A stretch of DNA of 64,000 bases. Source: an uncultured Nitrospira sp. (GTDB lineage Bacteria; Nitrospirota; Nitrospiria; Nitrospirales; Nitrospiraceae). This document shows positions 35,503 to 44,467 of the stretch, one piece after another (position 1 is the first letter of the stretch; the number at the start of each line of letters is the position of its first letter). The translations under genes were made by a program, and so were the position numbers. The notes below the pieces were generated by a model. It had not been told where the DNA came from. It ran no database searches and saw only the letters and a list, made by a program, of their open reading frames with translations. Location: NCBI GenBank assembly GCA_902500825.1, contig CABVRX010000013.1, positions 1 through 64,000 of the forward strand. Reading direction: 5' to 3'.

Positions 35503-35877
35503 ATGAAGCGCTTGGCACGGTTCGCGGCCGCATTGGTACTGCTGACCCTGGTATCCGGGTGCTCGACGATTGGGAGCAAGTACGGGTCGAAGCACCGCGA
35601 TGAGCACGGCATGCCCCCGCAATTCGGGTACGCGTACTCCGGCATGGTGAGCTGGACAGGCAATTGGTGCTACTTCGTCTCACCGAACATGGAACACCTT
35701 CACATCAAGATCATTGTCGCCCCATTGATGTTTGTGTTCTTGCTAGTTGACCTTCCGCTCAGCGCTGCTGCGGATACAATCGTTCTGCCGTTCGAAGTGT
35801 TCCATGAACCGACGACACCACGTCTGACACTGACCGACGAGTGCAACTATTCGAGTATGAAATTGATCAAGGATTGA
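35503..35877 (+). CDS. YceK/YidQ-family lipoprotein (probable integron cassette gene)
   Basis: 124 residues. Signal peptide with lipobox VSGC, then GSKYGSKHRDEHGMPPQFGY, a hydrophobic mid-segment (LMFVFLLVDLPLSAAADTIVLPFEV) typical of YceK/YidQ proteins and a short tail. Role unknown; probably an outer-membrane-attached protein. The stop codon is four bases before an attC site, the geometry of a mobile gene cassette, and a GTTGGGT core-like sequence occurs just before the gene at 35490-35496. Confidence 0.82.
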   Translation: MKRLARFAAALVLLTLVSGCSTIGSKYGSKHRDEHGMPPQFGYAYSGMVSWTGNWCYFVSPNMEHLHIKIIVAPLMFVFLLVDLPLSAAADTIVLPFEVFHEPTTPRLTLTDECNYSSMKLIKD

Positions 35878-35881
35878 TGCC

Positions 35882-35965
35882 GCCCAACAACGCGCTTCAC
35901 CGGACGCACCCGCTTCGCGGGAGTTCCCTCGCTTCGCCCGGCGCCGGTGAGCGCGGGCGTTAGAC
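35882..35965 (+). other. Integron attC recombination site
   Basis: 84 bases from GCCCAAC (R'' box, RYYYAAC) to GTTAGAC (R' box, GTTRRRY). The arms pair as CGCGCTTCACCGG against CCGGTGAGCGCG, leaving one unpaired T in the left arm, the extrahelical base pattern used by integron integrases to choose the strand. The centre (CGCTTCGCGG) is a variable stem. It directly follows the lipoprotein stop in cassette orientation. No integrase gene is present in the window. Confidence 0.85.
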
Positions 35966-35985
35966 CTTCGAGGAGAGGCAACCTT

Positions 35986-36121
35986 ATGACTACTCGGCGC
36001 AGTTTGGTAAGTTACTTGGTGCTCTCACGGCAGCCACCTTCCTGGGTGGCACAAAGGAAGCATTTGCGGTGACGAATGGCAAAGATACTTGGTTTATGCC
36101 AGAGGAGAGTGATCATCACCT
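35986..36121 (+). pseudogene. Frameshifted N-terminal fragment, agmatine-deiminase-like with Tat-type leader
   Basis: ATG at 35986 with GAGGAGAGG upstream gives MTTRR, then a one-base deletion shifts the frame. The other frame continues QFGKLLGALTAATFLGG, a twin-arginine-type leader, and WFMPEESDHHLQTW, resembling the start of agmatine deiminase family enzymes. The similarity then ends. It begins 21 bases after the attC, where the next cassette's gene would start. Confidence 0.5.
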
Positions 36122-36346
36122 GCAGACATGGATTCATAAGGACAGGGTCGGGTCTTGCAATCAAGTATTGTGTATCTGCTCCGGCGCGTGGCCTGCATCA
36201 CGTGACGTTTGGGGATCGTTTCATGGCAGAGCCTCGATGATTCAGTAGCCTGCCGCCATTCTTTCACCATCCAGCCCTGATCTATCCATATTGCACCTCG
36301 GTCTGGCGGTGCGTATGATCGCACGGCTCCATCTCGAGGAGGTTCT
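36122..36346. other. Gap before the metallo-beta-lactamase-fold gene
   Basis: No gene or RNA can be supported here. The right end holds GAGGAGG, the ribosome site of the next gene. Confidence 0.4.
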
Positions 36347-37078
36347 ATGGCGAAGATCACCGAGATCGCTCCGGACCTATTTCGAATCACGACCTTCCTT
36401 GCACCGTTCAATATTCAGTTCAGTCAGTTTTTGATGCGTGACGATGAACCGCTGTTATTTCATACCGGCCCGCGGGCGCTGTTTCCAGAAGTCAAATCCG
36501 CCGTGGCGTCGCTTATCGATCCGCAGACGTTGCGATGGATTGGCTTCAGCCATTTTGAATCCGACGAATGTGCGACAGTGCCGGAGTGGCAGCGACTGGC
36601 TCCGCACTCAGAAGCGGTGTGTAGTCTGGTGGGCAAGATGGTGAGCGTTGATGATTGTCTGGCGCTTCGTCCCGCCAAAGGGATGGCCGATGGCGAGCTA
36701 ATCGAAACCGGGCGATACCGCTTTCGCTTTCTGGCGACGCCGCATGTGCCCCATTGCTGGGAAGCCGGGCTACTGTTCGAGGAAACGGAGCGGACGCTCC
36801 TGTGCTCGGATCTCTTTCACCAAGACGGGGATGTCGAACCGATGACGGAATCGGATGTCATCGACCGCTGTCGGAAGACGCTGCTGGGCTATCAGCAAGG
36901 TCCGTTGGCGAATTACGTGCCCTATTGTTCCGTGACTGATGCGACGCTACATCGGCTGGCGGCGCTACATCCGAAGCAACTGGCGACCATGCACGGCTCA
37001 GTCTATGTCGGCGATGGAAGTAAAGCGCTTCACGATCTTGCTACTGTTTGGCGGGAGGTCCTCAGTCCGCAGTCATAA
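36347..37078 (+). CDS. Metallo-beta-lactamase-fold protein (flavodiiron/ODP-like domain)
   Basis: 243 residues with GAGGAGG before the [12 protein letters not shown] corresponds to the HxExD metal-binding motif of the flavodiiron oxygen-reducing branch, with further ligands in [18 protein letters not shown] and MHGSVY. It lacks a flavodoxin domain. It could bind a diiron centre that senses or reduces O2 or NO; hydrolase activity is less likely. Single gene. Confidence 0.85.
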   Translation: MAKITEIAPDLFRITTFLAPFNIQFSQFLMRDDEPLLFHTGPRALFPEVKSAVASLIDPQTLRWIGFSHFESDECATVPEWQRLAPHSEAVCSLVGKMVSVDDCLALRPAKGMADGELIETGRYRFRFLATPHVPHCWEAGLLFEETERTLLCSDLFHQDGDVEPMTESDVIDRCRKTLLGYQQGPLANYVPYCSVTDATLHRLAALHPKQLATMHGSVYVGDGSKALHDLATVWREVLSPQS

Positions 37079-37162
37079 TCTGAACTGATTGGCTGCAACC
37101 ATCCATGTAATAGAACCGACCAAAGAAGGTGTTGATTGCGCTGCCACAGTGAGGAACAGTGC

Positions 37163-38371
37163 ATGGGCAAGAACATCATCATCTGCTCGGACGGCACCGG
37201 AAACACATTCGATCGCCACGTGACCAACGTGACGCATCTGATCGAGTGTCTGGCACTAGATAATCATAATCAGCAAGTGGCGGTGTATGACCAAGGTGTG
37301 GGCACGAGTGTACATCGCTGCAGGAAGGTGGATGCGTACAAGGAAGATCTCAAAGACAAAGAAGCCCTTCGGGTTCTACCGCCTCCGATCGAATCAAGGT
37401 TCCGGCCAAAGGCGTGGTTCGACCGCGGGCGTGGGCTCCTCTTCGGCTACGGTCTCAAGGAGAATGTTCGCGAAATGTATCGAGAGCTATCGAACTTGTA
37501 TGCTGGATCTGACGATCGAGTGTTTCTGTTCGGCTTTAGTCGCGGTGCGTTCACGGTGCGCGCCTTGGCCGGGTTGTTATACCGGTGCCGACTTCCGCAG
37601 CCTGGGGTCACCGACTTTGATGCACGTTTCAACCGAGCATGGGAACTCTATGAGCCGATGCGTGAGGATGAGACAGCGACCATGCCGTTCCGCAAGGACC
37701 AGCGATGGTGTCCTATTCATTTCCTTGGCATGTGGGACACGGTGAAATCCTATGGCGGACTTAACCCCGTCATGTTGCCGCATCTTCGTCACAATCCCAT
37801 CGTAAAATATGTTCGTCATGCCCTTGCGCTGCACGAACACCGCGCGTGGTTCCAACCCACGACGTGGGGATTACTCGACTTAGATAAGGAAGGTGCCGTG
37901 ACGCGTCTCAAGAAAGCGGATCTCCCATCTTACGAACAGCAAGATATTGATGAGGTGTGGTTCGGTGGCTGCCACTCCGACATCGGTGGCGGCGACAAAG
38001 AAGAAGTTACCGCAAGAATTGCCTTGCGTTGGATGTTGGGCGAAGCCGTAAACGTCGAGTGGGGCCTGAAATTGAACCATACAGGCAGGGCGTTACTCGG
38101 AACCGACGATCTGCCAGGGTTACCGGAGATCCATGATTTATGGAATCTCGGTTGGTGGACAGTGGAGCAGGTGTTGAGGAAGGAGATCGACAATAGCGGC
38201 ATCCATCCCATCAAAAAATGGGCATGGGGAAGTAATGGAAAACGAGAACCCGCCAAGCGGCTTCATCGTTGCGGCGGTAAAGTTTTCCTGCACGTGACCG
38301 TGGGCAGTAGGTATTTGGTCCCGGGCAAGGTCGTACAGCGTCACACCAAGTCATTGCCCAATGAAGCCTAA
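37163..38371 (+). CDS. DUF2235 alpha/beta-hydrolase-like protein
   Basis: 402 residues from the ATG at 37163 (GAGGAA seven bases upstream; the frame is open from 37136). KNIIICSDGTGNTFD opens the DUF2235 domain, GFSRGAF is the nucleophile elbow and GGCHSDIGGG holds the late Asp/His region. Relatives include Tle1-type phospholipase effectors, but no type VI secretion gene is near and no signal peptide is seen. Likely a cytoplasmic lipid or ester hydrolase. Confidence 0.88.
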   Translation: MGKNIIICSDGTGNTFDRHVTNVTHLIECLALDNHNQQVAVYDQGVGTSVHRCRKVDAYKEDLKDKEALRVLPPPIESRFRPKAWFDRGRGLLFGYGLKENVREMYRELSNLYAGSDDRVFLFGFSRGAFTVRALAGLLYRCRLPQPGVTDFDARFNRAWELYEPMREDETATMPFRKDQRWCPIHFLGMWDTVKSYGGLNPVMLPHLRHNPIVKYVRHALALHEHRAWFQPTTWGLLDLDKEGAVTRLKKADLPSYEQQDIDEVWFGGCHSDIGGGDKEEVTARIALRWMLGEAVNVEWGLKLNHTGRALLGTDDLPGLPEIHDLWNLGWWTVEQVLRKEIDNSGIHPIKKWAWGSNGKREPAKRLHRCGGKVFLHVTVGSRYLVPGKVVQRHTKSLPNEA

Positions 38372-38489
38372 ACCTTCCTCAACGGTTCTCGCCTTCCCAC
38401 CTCGCCATAGACCTGTCTCTCTCGAAAAAGTAGAATACGTCCAACAGTCGTTCCTTTATAAAGATTGAGGACTGACGAGAACAAGGAAT

Positions 38490-39116
38490 ATGAAGATCGT
38501 CGTTATCGGAGCTTCGGCTGGAGTGGGACTTCTGGTCACGCGGCTCGCCCTTGAAAAGGGACATGAGGTTACCACCTTCTCGCGCCGGGTCGTTCCACTT
38601 CCGGATCACGCTAAACTGAGAAGAGTGCAGGGTAGTGCGACTAACCTAAATGATGTAAGAGCCGCAGCAGAAGGAGCTGACGCCATTCTGGTGACACTCG
38701 GCGTGAAAAGCCCCTTCGCCACCACGCTGTTTTCCGACTCTGCGCGTCTCCTGCTACAGGTGCAACAGGAGACCGGTTCCTCTCCAACGCTCATCGTGTT
38801 AACGGGTTTCGGTGCAGGCGACAGCTGGAGCTACAACTCGCTTCCCATGAAGATCCTCTTTACGCTGCTCCTCAAGAAAGTCTACGCGGACAAAGGTGAG
38901 CAGGAGCGCATAATTGCAGACGCGTATCCCCGCTGGGAAATCGTGCGCCCGGGCCGGTTAACCAACGGCACGATGACGGGCCGTTATCGCGTACTGGACG
39001 AGTTGGTGAAAGGGATGCGGGTAGGCGCTATTTTCCGTTCTGATGTGGCGCACTTCATGGTGGCGCAGGCGGAGAATCCCACCTACCTCGGCAAGTATGC
39101 AGCGCTCACCTATTGA
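38490..39116 (+). CDS. NAD(P)-binding atypical SDR protein
   Basis: 208 residues. VVIGASAGVGLLV is the dinucleotide-binding loop; the fold continues as an NmrA-like short-chain reductase without the classic YxxxK. WEIVRPGRLTNG is the conserved late motif of this group. Role unknown, often a redox sensor or flavin reductase. It converges on the DUF5069 gene with a 7-base overlap. Confidence 0.88.
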   Translation: MKIVVIGASAGVGLLVTRLALEKGHEVTTFSRRVVPLPDHAKLRRVQGSATNLNDVRAAAEGADAILVTLGVKSPFATTLFSDSARLLLQVQQETGSSPTLIVLTGFGAGDSWSYNSLPMKILFTLLLKKVYADKGEQERIIADAYPRWEIVRPGRLTNGTMTGRYRVLDELVKGMRVGAIFRSDVAHFMVAQAENPTYLGKYAALTY

Positions 39117-39559
39117 TGGTGATGTGCCGGTTCTCGTCTTGGGACGGCCCGTCTTTCTTCCAGATCTTGCAGATCCGACCAAGCGGCAATATCGGTGCGT
39201 GATGGGTCGATGGCGGCCAGGTATTTTTTGAACTTGGCCGCACTTTCAGGAGAACTCGGTCCACGTGCCAACAGCTTCTGATTCCATTCTTCCAACTCAG
39301 TAGGCTGGTGCGGTGTTGCTGTTTGCTCAAGCCATTTCACGACTCCGTCATCGGTCGAATTGGCCTTCACCGCCGAGGTGAACTGCTCGCTGGTAATCCC
39401 GACAAACTCCATCAGTCGGTCGTCCATTGGACAGGGGTAGATATATTCCCCCTCTGTCCCTGCGACCACGGCCCGGCACTTGTCGATCATGCGGGCGAGG
39501 TGGGCATAGCCCGCCAGCTTGAATCGCATGCTGCGAGGGAAGTCTTTCCGTAAGTCCAT
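39110..39559 (-). CDS. DUF5069 protein
   Basis: 149 residues beginning MDLRKDFPRSMR and containing LARMIDKCRAVVAG and EGEYIYPCPMDDRL, all typical of DUF5069. No function is known. The C-terminal tail is His-rich (PAHHHQ). Palindromic repeat copy B starts nine bases upstream of the gene. Confidence 0.85.
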   Translation of the reverse strand: MDLRKDFPRSMRFKLAGYAHLARMIDKCRAVVAGTEGEYIYPCPMDDRLMEFVGITSEQFTSAVKANSTDDGVVKWLEQTATPHQPTELEEWNQKLLARGPSSPESAAKFKKYLAAIDPSRTDIAAWSDLQDLEERRAVPRREPAHHHQ

Positions 39560-39567
39560 CGTTAGCA

Positions 39568-39687
39568 GGATGCTGAAAAAGTCTGCCAGCGGCGTTCTCG
39601 CATCGCTCAGAGGCTCAACGTACCGAAGCGTACGCCTCGCCCCTTCGCTCGCTGCGGCCTTGCTGGACAGCCTTTTTGAGCATCCTT
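39568..39687 (+). repeat. Dispersed palindromic repeat, copy B
   Basis: 120 bp from AGGATGCTGAAAA to TTTTTGAGCATCCT. Nested complementary blocks: the ends, CCAGC/GCTGG, and a central ACGTACCGAAGCGTACG. It is nearly identical to the reverse complement of copy C (55853-55970) and related to copy A. It lies between two minus-strand genes. Confidence 0.92.
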
Positions 39688-39711
39688 ATCCTAAAGTTTG
39701 TCCACAACCTG

Positions 39712-40383
39712 TTAGAGCAATTTATGGTTCTTAAAGGTCAGGTTTTTGACAACGACCTGGCCATTCTCGTAGGTGATGATCCGTCTGGTCGCTGGAAGGT
39801 CTGACGAACCGACGCGGACATGGGTATCGGTGAAGCTTTCGACGTTGGTCAGTTTGCCGTCGGTCGGCGAATAGTAATAGACCGTGTATTTGGTCGTGAG
39901 ATTCTTCTGGTCCTGTGTGATCGCGCTCTCCTCGACGTTGATCGTAAAGGCGAACGGGTTCATGCCGGGATGAGCCATCTTGCGGTTGATCTGTGTGATG
40001 CGGTTGTCCTTGATCCGGTAGAAGGAATTCGAGCCATGGATATTCAGTTTGGTGCCGAGCGGATGACCATCTTCCTCCATCGTCAAGGAATACTTTCCGT
40101 CGGATTCTTCGAAGCTTCGCGGTCCCCGATGGACCGCAATCATGCCCAGTTGCTCTTGCGCCCATTTTTGGGTCTCACCATCACCAAGCTGAACAGATAC
40201 TTCGCGTGGGCCTTTGACGATGACGGGGCCGCTGGTTTCTTTTCCGTTTACATTGACGGTGAGGTCAGCCGTAAACCCCTGAAAGTCTTTTTGCCACCGT
40301 GCGGTCCTTTCGAACGCTTGGCGCAGTAGATCACGTGCTTGAGGGTCATCGGTGATGGTTGAAGATTCTTGCGTATGCTCCAT
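39712..40383 (-). CDS. DUF3386-like protein
   Basis: 223 residues, soluble, starting with an acidic tail. ARDLLRQAFERTARWQKDFQGF and GTKLNIHGSNSFYRIKDNRI, KYTVYYYSPTDGKLTNVESF match DUF3386, known mainly from cyanobacteria. No catalytic motif is apparent. It is divergently transcribed from the basic-tail protein gene at 40631. Confidence 0.75.
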   Translation of the reverse strand: MEHTQESSTITDDPQARDLLRQAFERTARWQKDFQGFTADLTVNVNGKETSGPVIVKGPREVSVQLGDGETQKWAQEQLGMIAVHRGPRSFEESDGKYSLTMEEDGHPLGTKLNIHGSNSFYRIKDNRITQINRKMAHPGMNPFAFTINVEESAITQDQKNLTTKYTVYYYSPTDGKLTNVESFTDTHVRVGSSDLPATRRIITYENGQVVVKNLTFKNHKLL

Positions 40384-40630
40384 GGTAGATCTCCTCTTCA
40401 GAAAAGCATCGACAGGCTATATGTATACCGACACGAGCCGTCACACTCAATAGTGAAATCCCTGGGCCGGCAGTTTTTTTCTGTGCCAGAGCCCGCTGAT
40501 ACATCACGCAACATTCGATATTCCAAAAATCATCATAATTCTGATATACTTCGGCGATTTTTTTGAGTTGGTGTATTTGGACCGCAACAGTCCTGATCAG
40601 CCGGTCAGCCTGCGTTGAGGAAGGATGGGC

Positions 40631-40972
40631 ATGGAACGACGAGCTGCTTCGCATACCGAAGAAGAAGAGATGAACCAACGCCGCAAGCTTTTGAATGCGG
40701 CGAGACGAGGCGACACGAAGGCTATCAGCAGGTTGTTCGAACTCTATCAAGTACGTGTGCTCAGCGGAGACCAATTAGCCAAGGTCAATCGCACTGCTGT
40801 CTACATGACTCCCGTCAAGCACAACAGCAAATCAAGGGCTGCGGAGAAAAGCGAAAAAGCGAGTGCTTCGAAGGCAGGAAAGAAATCGAGCAAAGTCTCT
40901 AAACCGGTTGCTAAACAGCAGCCGGTTAGCACAGCCAAAAAAACAACCAACAGCCCATCCAAGCATAAATAA
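40631..40972 (+). CDS. Basic protein with sigma-like N-terminus and Lys/Ser/Ala-rich tail
   Basis: 113 residues from ATG 40631 (GAGGAAGG six bases upstream). NQRRKLLNAARRGDTKAISR followed by LFELYQ resembles the opening of sigma-70 region 2, but no other sigma region follows. The last ~55 residues are low-complexity and strongly basic (KKSSKVSKPVAK, AKKTTNSPSKHK), like histone-H1-type tails. Nucleic-acid binding is inferred from charge. A TATACT with an upstream TTCCAA suggests its own promoter. Confidence 0.75.
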   Translation: MERRAASHTEEEEMNQRRKLLNAARRGDTKAISRLFELYQVRVLSGDQLAKVNRTAVYMTPVKHNSKSRAAEKSEKASASKAGKKSSKVSKPVAKQQPVSTAKKTTNSPSKHK

Positions 40973-40984
40973 GAGAAGGTTGGG

Positions 40985-41281
40985 CTACTGCACGGCGACT
41001 CTGAGTCCGCCTCCTGCGAGTTTTGCCGCAATATCATCCGCCTGTTCTGTCGATCCGGTAAAGACGATCGCTTCTCCATCGTGATCGATACGCCAGGCCA
41101 ATTCAAATGCTTTGTTTGAGTTCATGCTGGGAATAAATCGGCAAAAGAGCTCGATCACCTGTTGGTATGTGTGACAGTCGCAGTTGTACACGACGACACG
41201 CGACTCAAATCCGGTTCCTGAACCGGTTTGCACGTCTTCGGTGGTGTCCGGAATTGTCTGTGGTGTGGAGGGTGTCGGCAT
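40985..41281 (-). CDS. clpS: ClpS-type ATP-dependent protease adaptor
   Basis: 98 residues. The ClpS core is visible: RVVVYNCDCHTYQQVIELF (replacing the usual LxNDDxTPxEFV), AFELAWRIDHDGEAIVFTGS with the conserved H-x-x-G, and the C-terminal AAKLAGGGLRVAV. ClpS delivers N-degron substrates to ClpA/ClpC. The variant binding loop resembles the alternative ClpS2-like form, so specificity may differ. No clpA in the window. Confidence 0.85.
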   Translation of the reverse strand: MPTPSTPQTIPDTTEDVQTGSGTGFESRVVVYNCDCHTYQQVIELFCRFIPSMNSNKAFELAWRIDHDGEAIVFTGSTEQADDIAAKLAGGGLRVAVQ

Positions 41282-41349
41282 TGAGCGGGGCTTCTAGCAG
41301 AGCTGGCGGAAACAGTTCGACTCCGAGTCGCCGGATGTCATGCAGGAAA

Positions 41350-41562
41350 TTACACCTTGTCCATATCGATTACTTCGGTTGCATCCCATAGGTTTTTCAA
41401 CTCGGCATCAGCCAAATCCTTTTCACGATCTGTTTCGGTTTCTTCTCCAAATGTTCGTCGCGGCGGTCCTGATGTCGCGTCCGTGTCCCTGTCCTCAGTG
41501 ACCGATGCGGTATTCGCCTGGGAACGGCGCCGTTTCTTTGACGGATCCATGTTGACCGGCAT
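41350..41562 (-). CDS. Small charged protein, unknown
   Basis: 70 residues from an ATG with GGAAGGAG five bases upstream. Basic start (MDPSKKRRRS), acidic second half (EETETDREKDLADAELKNLW). Probably disordered with a short helix. Not recognised. Confidence 0.6.
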   Translation of the reverse strand: MPVNMDPSKKRRRSQANTASVTEDRDTDATSGPPRRTFGEETETDREKDLADAELKNLWDATEVIDMDKV

Positions 41563-41710
41563 GAGGCTCCTTCCGAGAACCGCTGTCTTCAATGGTAGTC
41601 TTCTCTAATTGCGACCGTCTTGTCAATCGTCGAAGGACGCTGGGTGGCTCCAACCAGGATGGGTTCTACCGCCTCGTTCTCTATTTCAACGTAGCGATCT
41701 TGTGGCCCGC

Positions 41711-42841
41711 TCAGAATAGCTGCTCTGCCACTGTATCGGCGTAGCGCCGGCCCAAGGACGTCAGTCGTACCCAATTGTGATCGGCATCGAGCAGGCCCTT
41801 CGCGATCAGTGCTTCGATCTGATGATCTCGTTCCGCTGCCGTGATGGTTGTTCGAGGGACACCACGAAGAAGACGCAAGCCGAACACTAGGGCATCTCGC
41901 TGACGCTCGGATACCGAGAGAGTTGTGTGGTCCGTCATCGGCAGACGGTTGTCGTTCAAACAGGCAGCATAGGCGCCGAGATCCGCAACATTTCCAAACC
42001 GGATTCCATGAAGATAGGACTGCGCACTGGGGCCGAGCCCAAGATACTCGCCACCGGTCCAGTAGAGGAGATTATGGCGACAGGCACAATCGGGTTTGGC
42101 ATAGTTGGAAATTTCATAGCGGGAAAATCCTTCTTGAGCGAGAAAACGCTCCGCTGCAGATTCCATGTCGATCTGAAGCATGTCGTCAGGTGGCGAGACA
42201 AGATTCCGAGCGATGTTCTGAGCAAGCCTGGTGTCTTCCTCAATGGTCAGGGCATAACAGGAGATATGCGACGGGGCCAGCATCATGAGCGATTCCAAGG
42301 TGTGTGCCCAATCCTGCAACGATTGGCCCGGCAGCCCATACATCAGATCGAGGTTGATATTGCTGAATCCAGCGTGACGTGCGGCCTGGACTGCGACCGC
42401 CGTATCCTGTACTTGTCCAAAACGACCAATGGAAGCGAAGTCCTTGTCTTCCATGGACTCCGCTCCAAAGCTGATCCGATTGAATCCTGCATCAGCCAAA
42501 ATCGTGAGATCTTGTACGGTGACGGAGGTGGGGTGGGCCTCCACTGTGATTTCGGCCGCGCTGGCAATCGGCCATGTTGCTCGAATCAGCGTCAGAAGTG
42601 AGGCCAACTGATCGGCAGGGAGGGATGTCGGCGTTCCTCCACCGAAATAGATGCTCTGCAAGACGTGGCCGTCCAGAGACGCTTTTCGACGATAGAGCGA
42701 AATTTCTTGGACAAGTGCTGAGTGAAACAGCGCCATGCTATCGGACTGAGCAATTTCGAGGTAGAAAGCGCAAAAGTGGCAACGGCGGCGACAAAATGGG
42801 ATATGAACGTACAAACCGAGGTTTTCGTCCGAAGGGCTCAT
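41711..42841 (-). CDS. hemW: HemW-like radical SAM heme chaperone
   Basis: 376 residues. YVHIPFCRRRCHFCAFY holds the CxxxCxxC cluster motif, FGGGTPTSLP follows, and RISFGAES and INLDLMYGLPGQS match the HemW branch. HemW binds heme and is linked to its insertion into respiratory proteins; the annotation as coproporphyrinogen oxidase is a common error for this family. The C-terminal domain is present. Its ATG overlaps the upstream 90-residue gene (ATGA). Confidence 0.92.
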   Translation of the reverse strand: MSPSDENLGLYVHIPFCRRRCHFCAFYLEIAQSDSMALFHSALVQEISLYRRKASLDGHVLQSIYFGGGTPTSLPADQLASLLTLIRATWPIASAAEITVEAHPTSVTVQDLTILADAGFNRISFGAESMEDKDFASIGRFGQVQDTAVAVQAARHAGFSNINLDLMYGLPGQSLQDWAHTLESLMMLAPSHISCYALTIEEDTRLAQNIARNLVSPPDDMLQIDMESAAERFLAQEGFSRYEISNYAKPDCACRHNLLYWTGGEYLGLGPSAQSYLHGIRFGNVADLGAYAACLNDNRLPMTDHTTLSVSERQRDALVFGLRLLRGVPRTTITAAERDHQIEALIAKGLLDADHNWVRLTSLGRRYADTVAEQLF

Positions 42842-43110
42842 CGTTTCAGCGAGAAGGGAAGGGGTTGTGAGAAATTCTTAGCCACGACGATTTCGATTTC
42901 GTCGGCCGGCGAGACGCCTCGGTTGCGGATATGCGACGCCCACCCGTCATGCCTGCGGAGCGATTCAAAGACGGATTTGAGCAGTTGCGGTTTGATCCGG
43001 GATTCCCACTCGTGCAGCCAATGGCGTTCGTCTTCGTCGCCGGCATAGTCGTCGGGAAACGAGGCTTCCAGCGTGAAGCGAATGGTAAATGTTTTGTCTT
43101 CCTGGTACAT
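42838..43110 (-). CDS. Conserved hypothetical protein upstream of hemW
   Basis: 90 residues, no signal or membrane segment. FTIRFTLEASFPDDYAGDED and LHEWESRIKPQLLKSVFESL suggest an alpha/beta fold. Translationally coupled to hemW (4-base overlap). Function not recognised. Confidence 0.75.
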   Translation of the reverse strand: MYQEDKTFTIRFTLEASFPDDYAGDEDERHWLHEWESRIKPQLLKSVFESLRRHDGWASHIRNRGVSPADEIEIVVAKNFSQPLPFSLKR

Positions 43111-43181
43111 AAGATCCCTGTCGTTGCGATTCAGCCGTCGTAATTTTATAATGCTCCTAGCAACCGAAGGAGTCGTGAGCT

Positions 43182-43406
43182 ATGCCTATCTTCGAATATG
43201 TGTGTCGAGAATGCAATCACCGTTTTGAGCTGCTGATGCAAGGATCGGCGGAGGCGGCTTGCCCCCAGTGCAAGACGACCAAGCTTGATAAACAGTTTTC
43301 CGCCTTTGGAGTCGGGGCCACGACCAGCTGGACATCCTCGGCCGGTCCCGGCGCATGCGGCAGTTGCGGTGATCCCCGTGGGCCCGGCGCGTGCTCAATG
43401 AACTAA
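43182..43406 (+). CDS. FmdB-type zinc-ribbon protein
   Basis: 74 residues. MPIFEYVCRECNHRFELL and CPQCKTTKLDKQFSAFG are the FmdB zinc ribbon (CxxC...CxxC), and the tail is Gly/Cys-rich (GACGSCGDPRGPGACSMN). Family members are small regulators of unclear role. AGGAG is upstream. Confidence 0.9.
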   Translation: MPIFEYVCRECNHRFELLMQGSAEAACPQCKTTKLDKQFSAFGVGATTSWTSSAGPGACGSCGDPRGPGACSMN

Positions 43407-43413
43407 ATGTCCT

Positions 43414-43740
43414 ATGGGCACCCATGATGAACAGGCAGTGCAACGCGCGATCTCGGTCATCTCGCAATCCGATCCGCTGATCAAGCTGCTGCAGCAAGTG
43501 CGATTGGGCCGAATGAAATCTACCGATACCGGCTTGCGTGCCGTGACGGAGTCTTGGCTGGGTATGTACGAGAAAGCCTTGGCCACGGATGATCTGACAC
43601 AATCCGGTCTGCGACGACTCAATCCTACCCCTCGGCTCACGGTCCTTATCGAGACCGGAGTGCTCACCGACGATCACTCGGGCGTGACTGCCTTGAGGGC
43701 CGTTTACGATGAACTGCTGGCTCGTGCCCCCGCTAAATAG
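43414..43740 (+). CDS. Hypothetical protein
   Basis: 108 residues, helical, no recognised domain (VQRAISVISQSDPLIKLLQQ). It lies seven bases after the FmdB gene and overlaps the next gene by up to 32 bases. Probably co-transcribed with both. Confidence 0.65.
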   Translation: MGTHDEQAVQRAISVISQSDPLIKLLQQVRLGRMKSTDTGLRAVTESWLGMYEKALATDDLTQSGLRRLNPTPRLTVLIETGVLTDDHSGVTALRAVYDELLARAPAK

Positions 43741-44419
43741 GTTGCTCGCACTCCTGCTTCCTCTCCTGTGTTTGTCTGGTCTGATCATTGCGCCGACCGC
43801 CATACGGGCGGACGATGGAATCGGCATTCGCCCGCTGAGAACGATTCTTCCAGCCACGCTTGTCTCACTTCTTCCACCTGATACGCATGTCCTAATCGAG
43901 AGGAGCGCCATCGAAGCGTTCCTTGCAGCGCTGGAAGGGGGGCCTCCCGATTGGGCCGCAGTCTATGGCCATGGTCATCACGATCCAGGACATGATGAGC
44001 GGCTCTTCAACCTGAACCGCGAGCGGGATGCTGCCCGCGAGGGGAACCCCGTTCTGAGCCGGCGTGTGGCATTCGTCTGGCCTGGAGAATTGTCGCAATT
44101 CGATCTCGAAACTCAGAGCTATGCGGTGGCGGTCGGGCCGGAGTTCAATGCAACACGTTGGGGGATGGTTCGATTCAAACCTGAGGAGTTCCCAAACAAT
44201 CTGCGCGTGAGGCCGGAAAAGAAACTCGCCGCTCGGATCAGTCGGAGTCTTGCCCAAGGTGAAAAGATTCACGTGTCGGTTGTGATGACCGGTGTACTGA
44301 TCCCTTCCGAGTCGATCATCTACGATTTCTCACACGAGGAGGAAGGAGTCGGCCTCATCATGCCCGTGGTGAGGGTTGAACAGGTGGAAGTTCTTTTCAG
44401 AGAACCGCAAACACCTTGA
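43709..44419 (+). CDS. Exported protein, unknown
   Basis: 236 residues (231 if GTG 43724 is used). A clear signal peptide (LLALLLPLLCLSGLIIAPTAIRA) precedes a beta-rich domain. HVLIERSAIEAFLAALEGGPPDW and a His-rich stretch (YGHGHHDPGHDERL) are notable; the latter could bind metal. No family recognised. Confidence 0.72.
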   Translation: MNCWLVPPLNRLLALLLPLLCLSGLIIAPTAIRADDGIGIRPLRTILPATLVSLLPPDTHVLIERSAIEAFLAALEGGPPDWAAVYGHGHHDPGHDERLFNLNRERDAAREGNPVLSRRVAFVWPGELSQFDLETQSYAVAVGPEFNATRWGMVRFKPEEFPNNLRVRPEKKLAARISRSLAQGEKIHVSVVMTGVLIPSESIIYDFSHEEEGVGLIMPVVRVEQVEVLFREPQTP

Positions 44420-44467
44420 TCTCACCGACGCGAGTTCGTCGTGATAGGCTATTATGGTTCCCACTGA

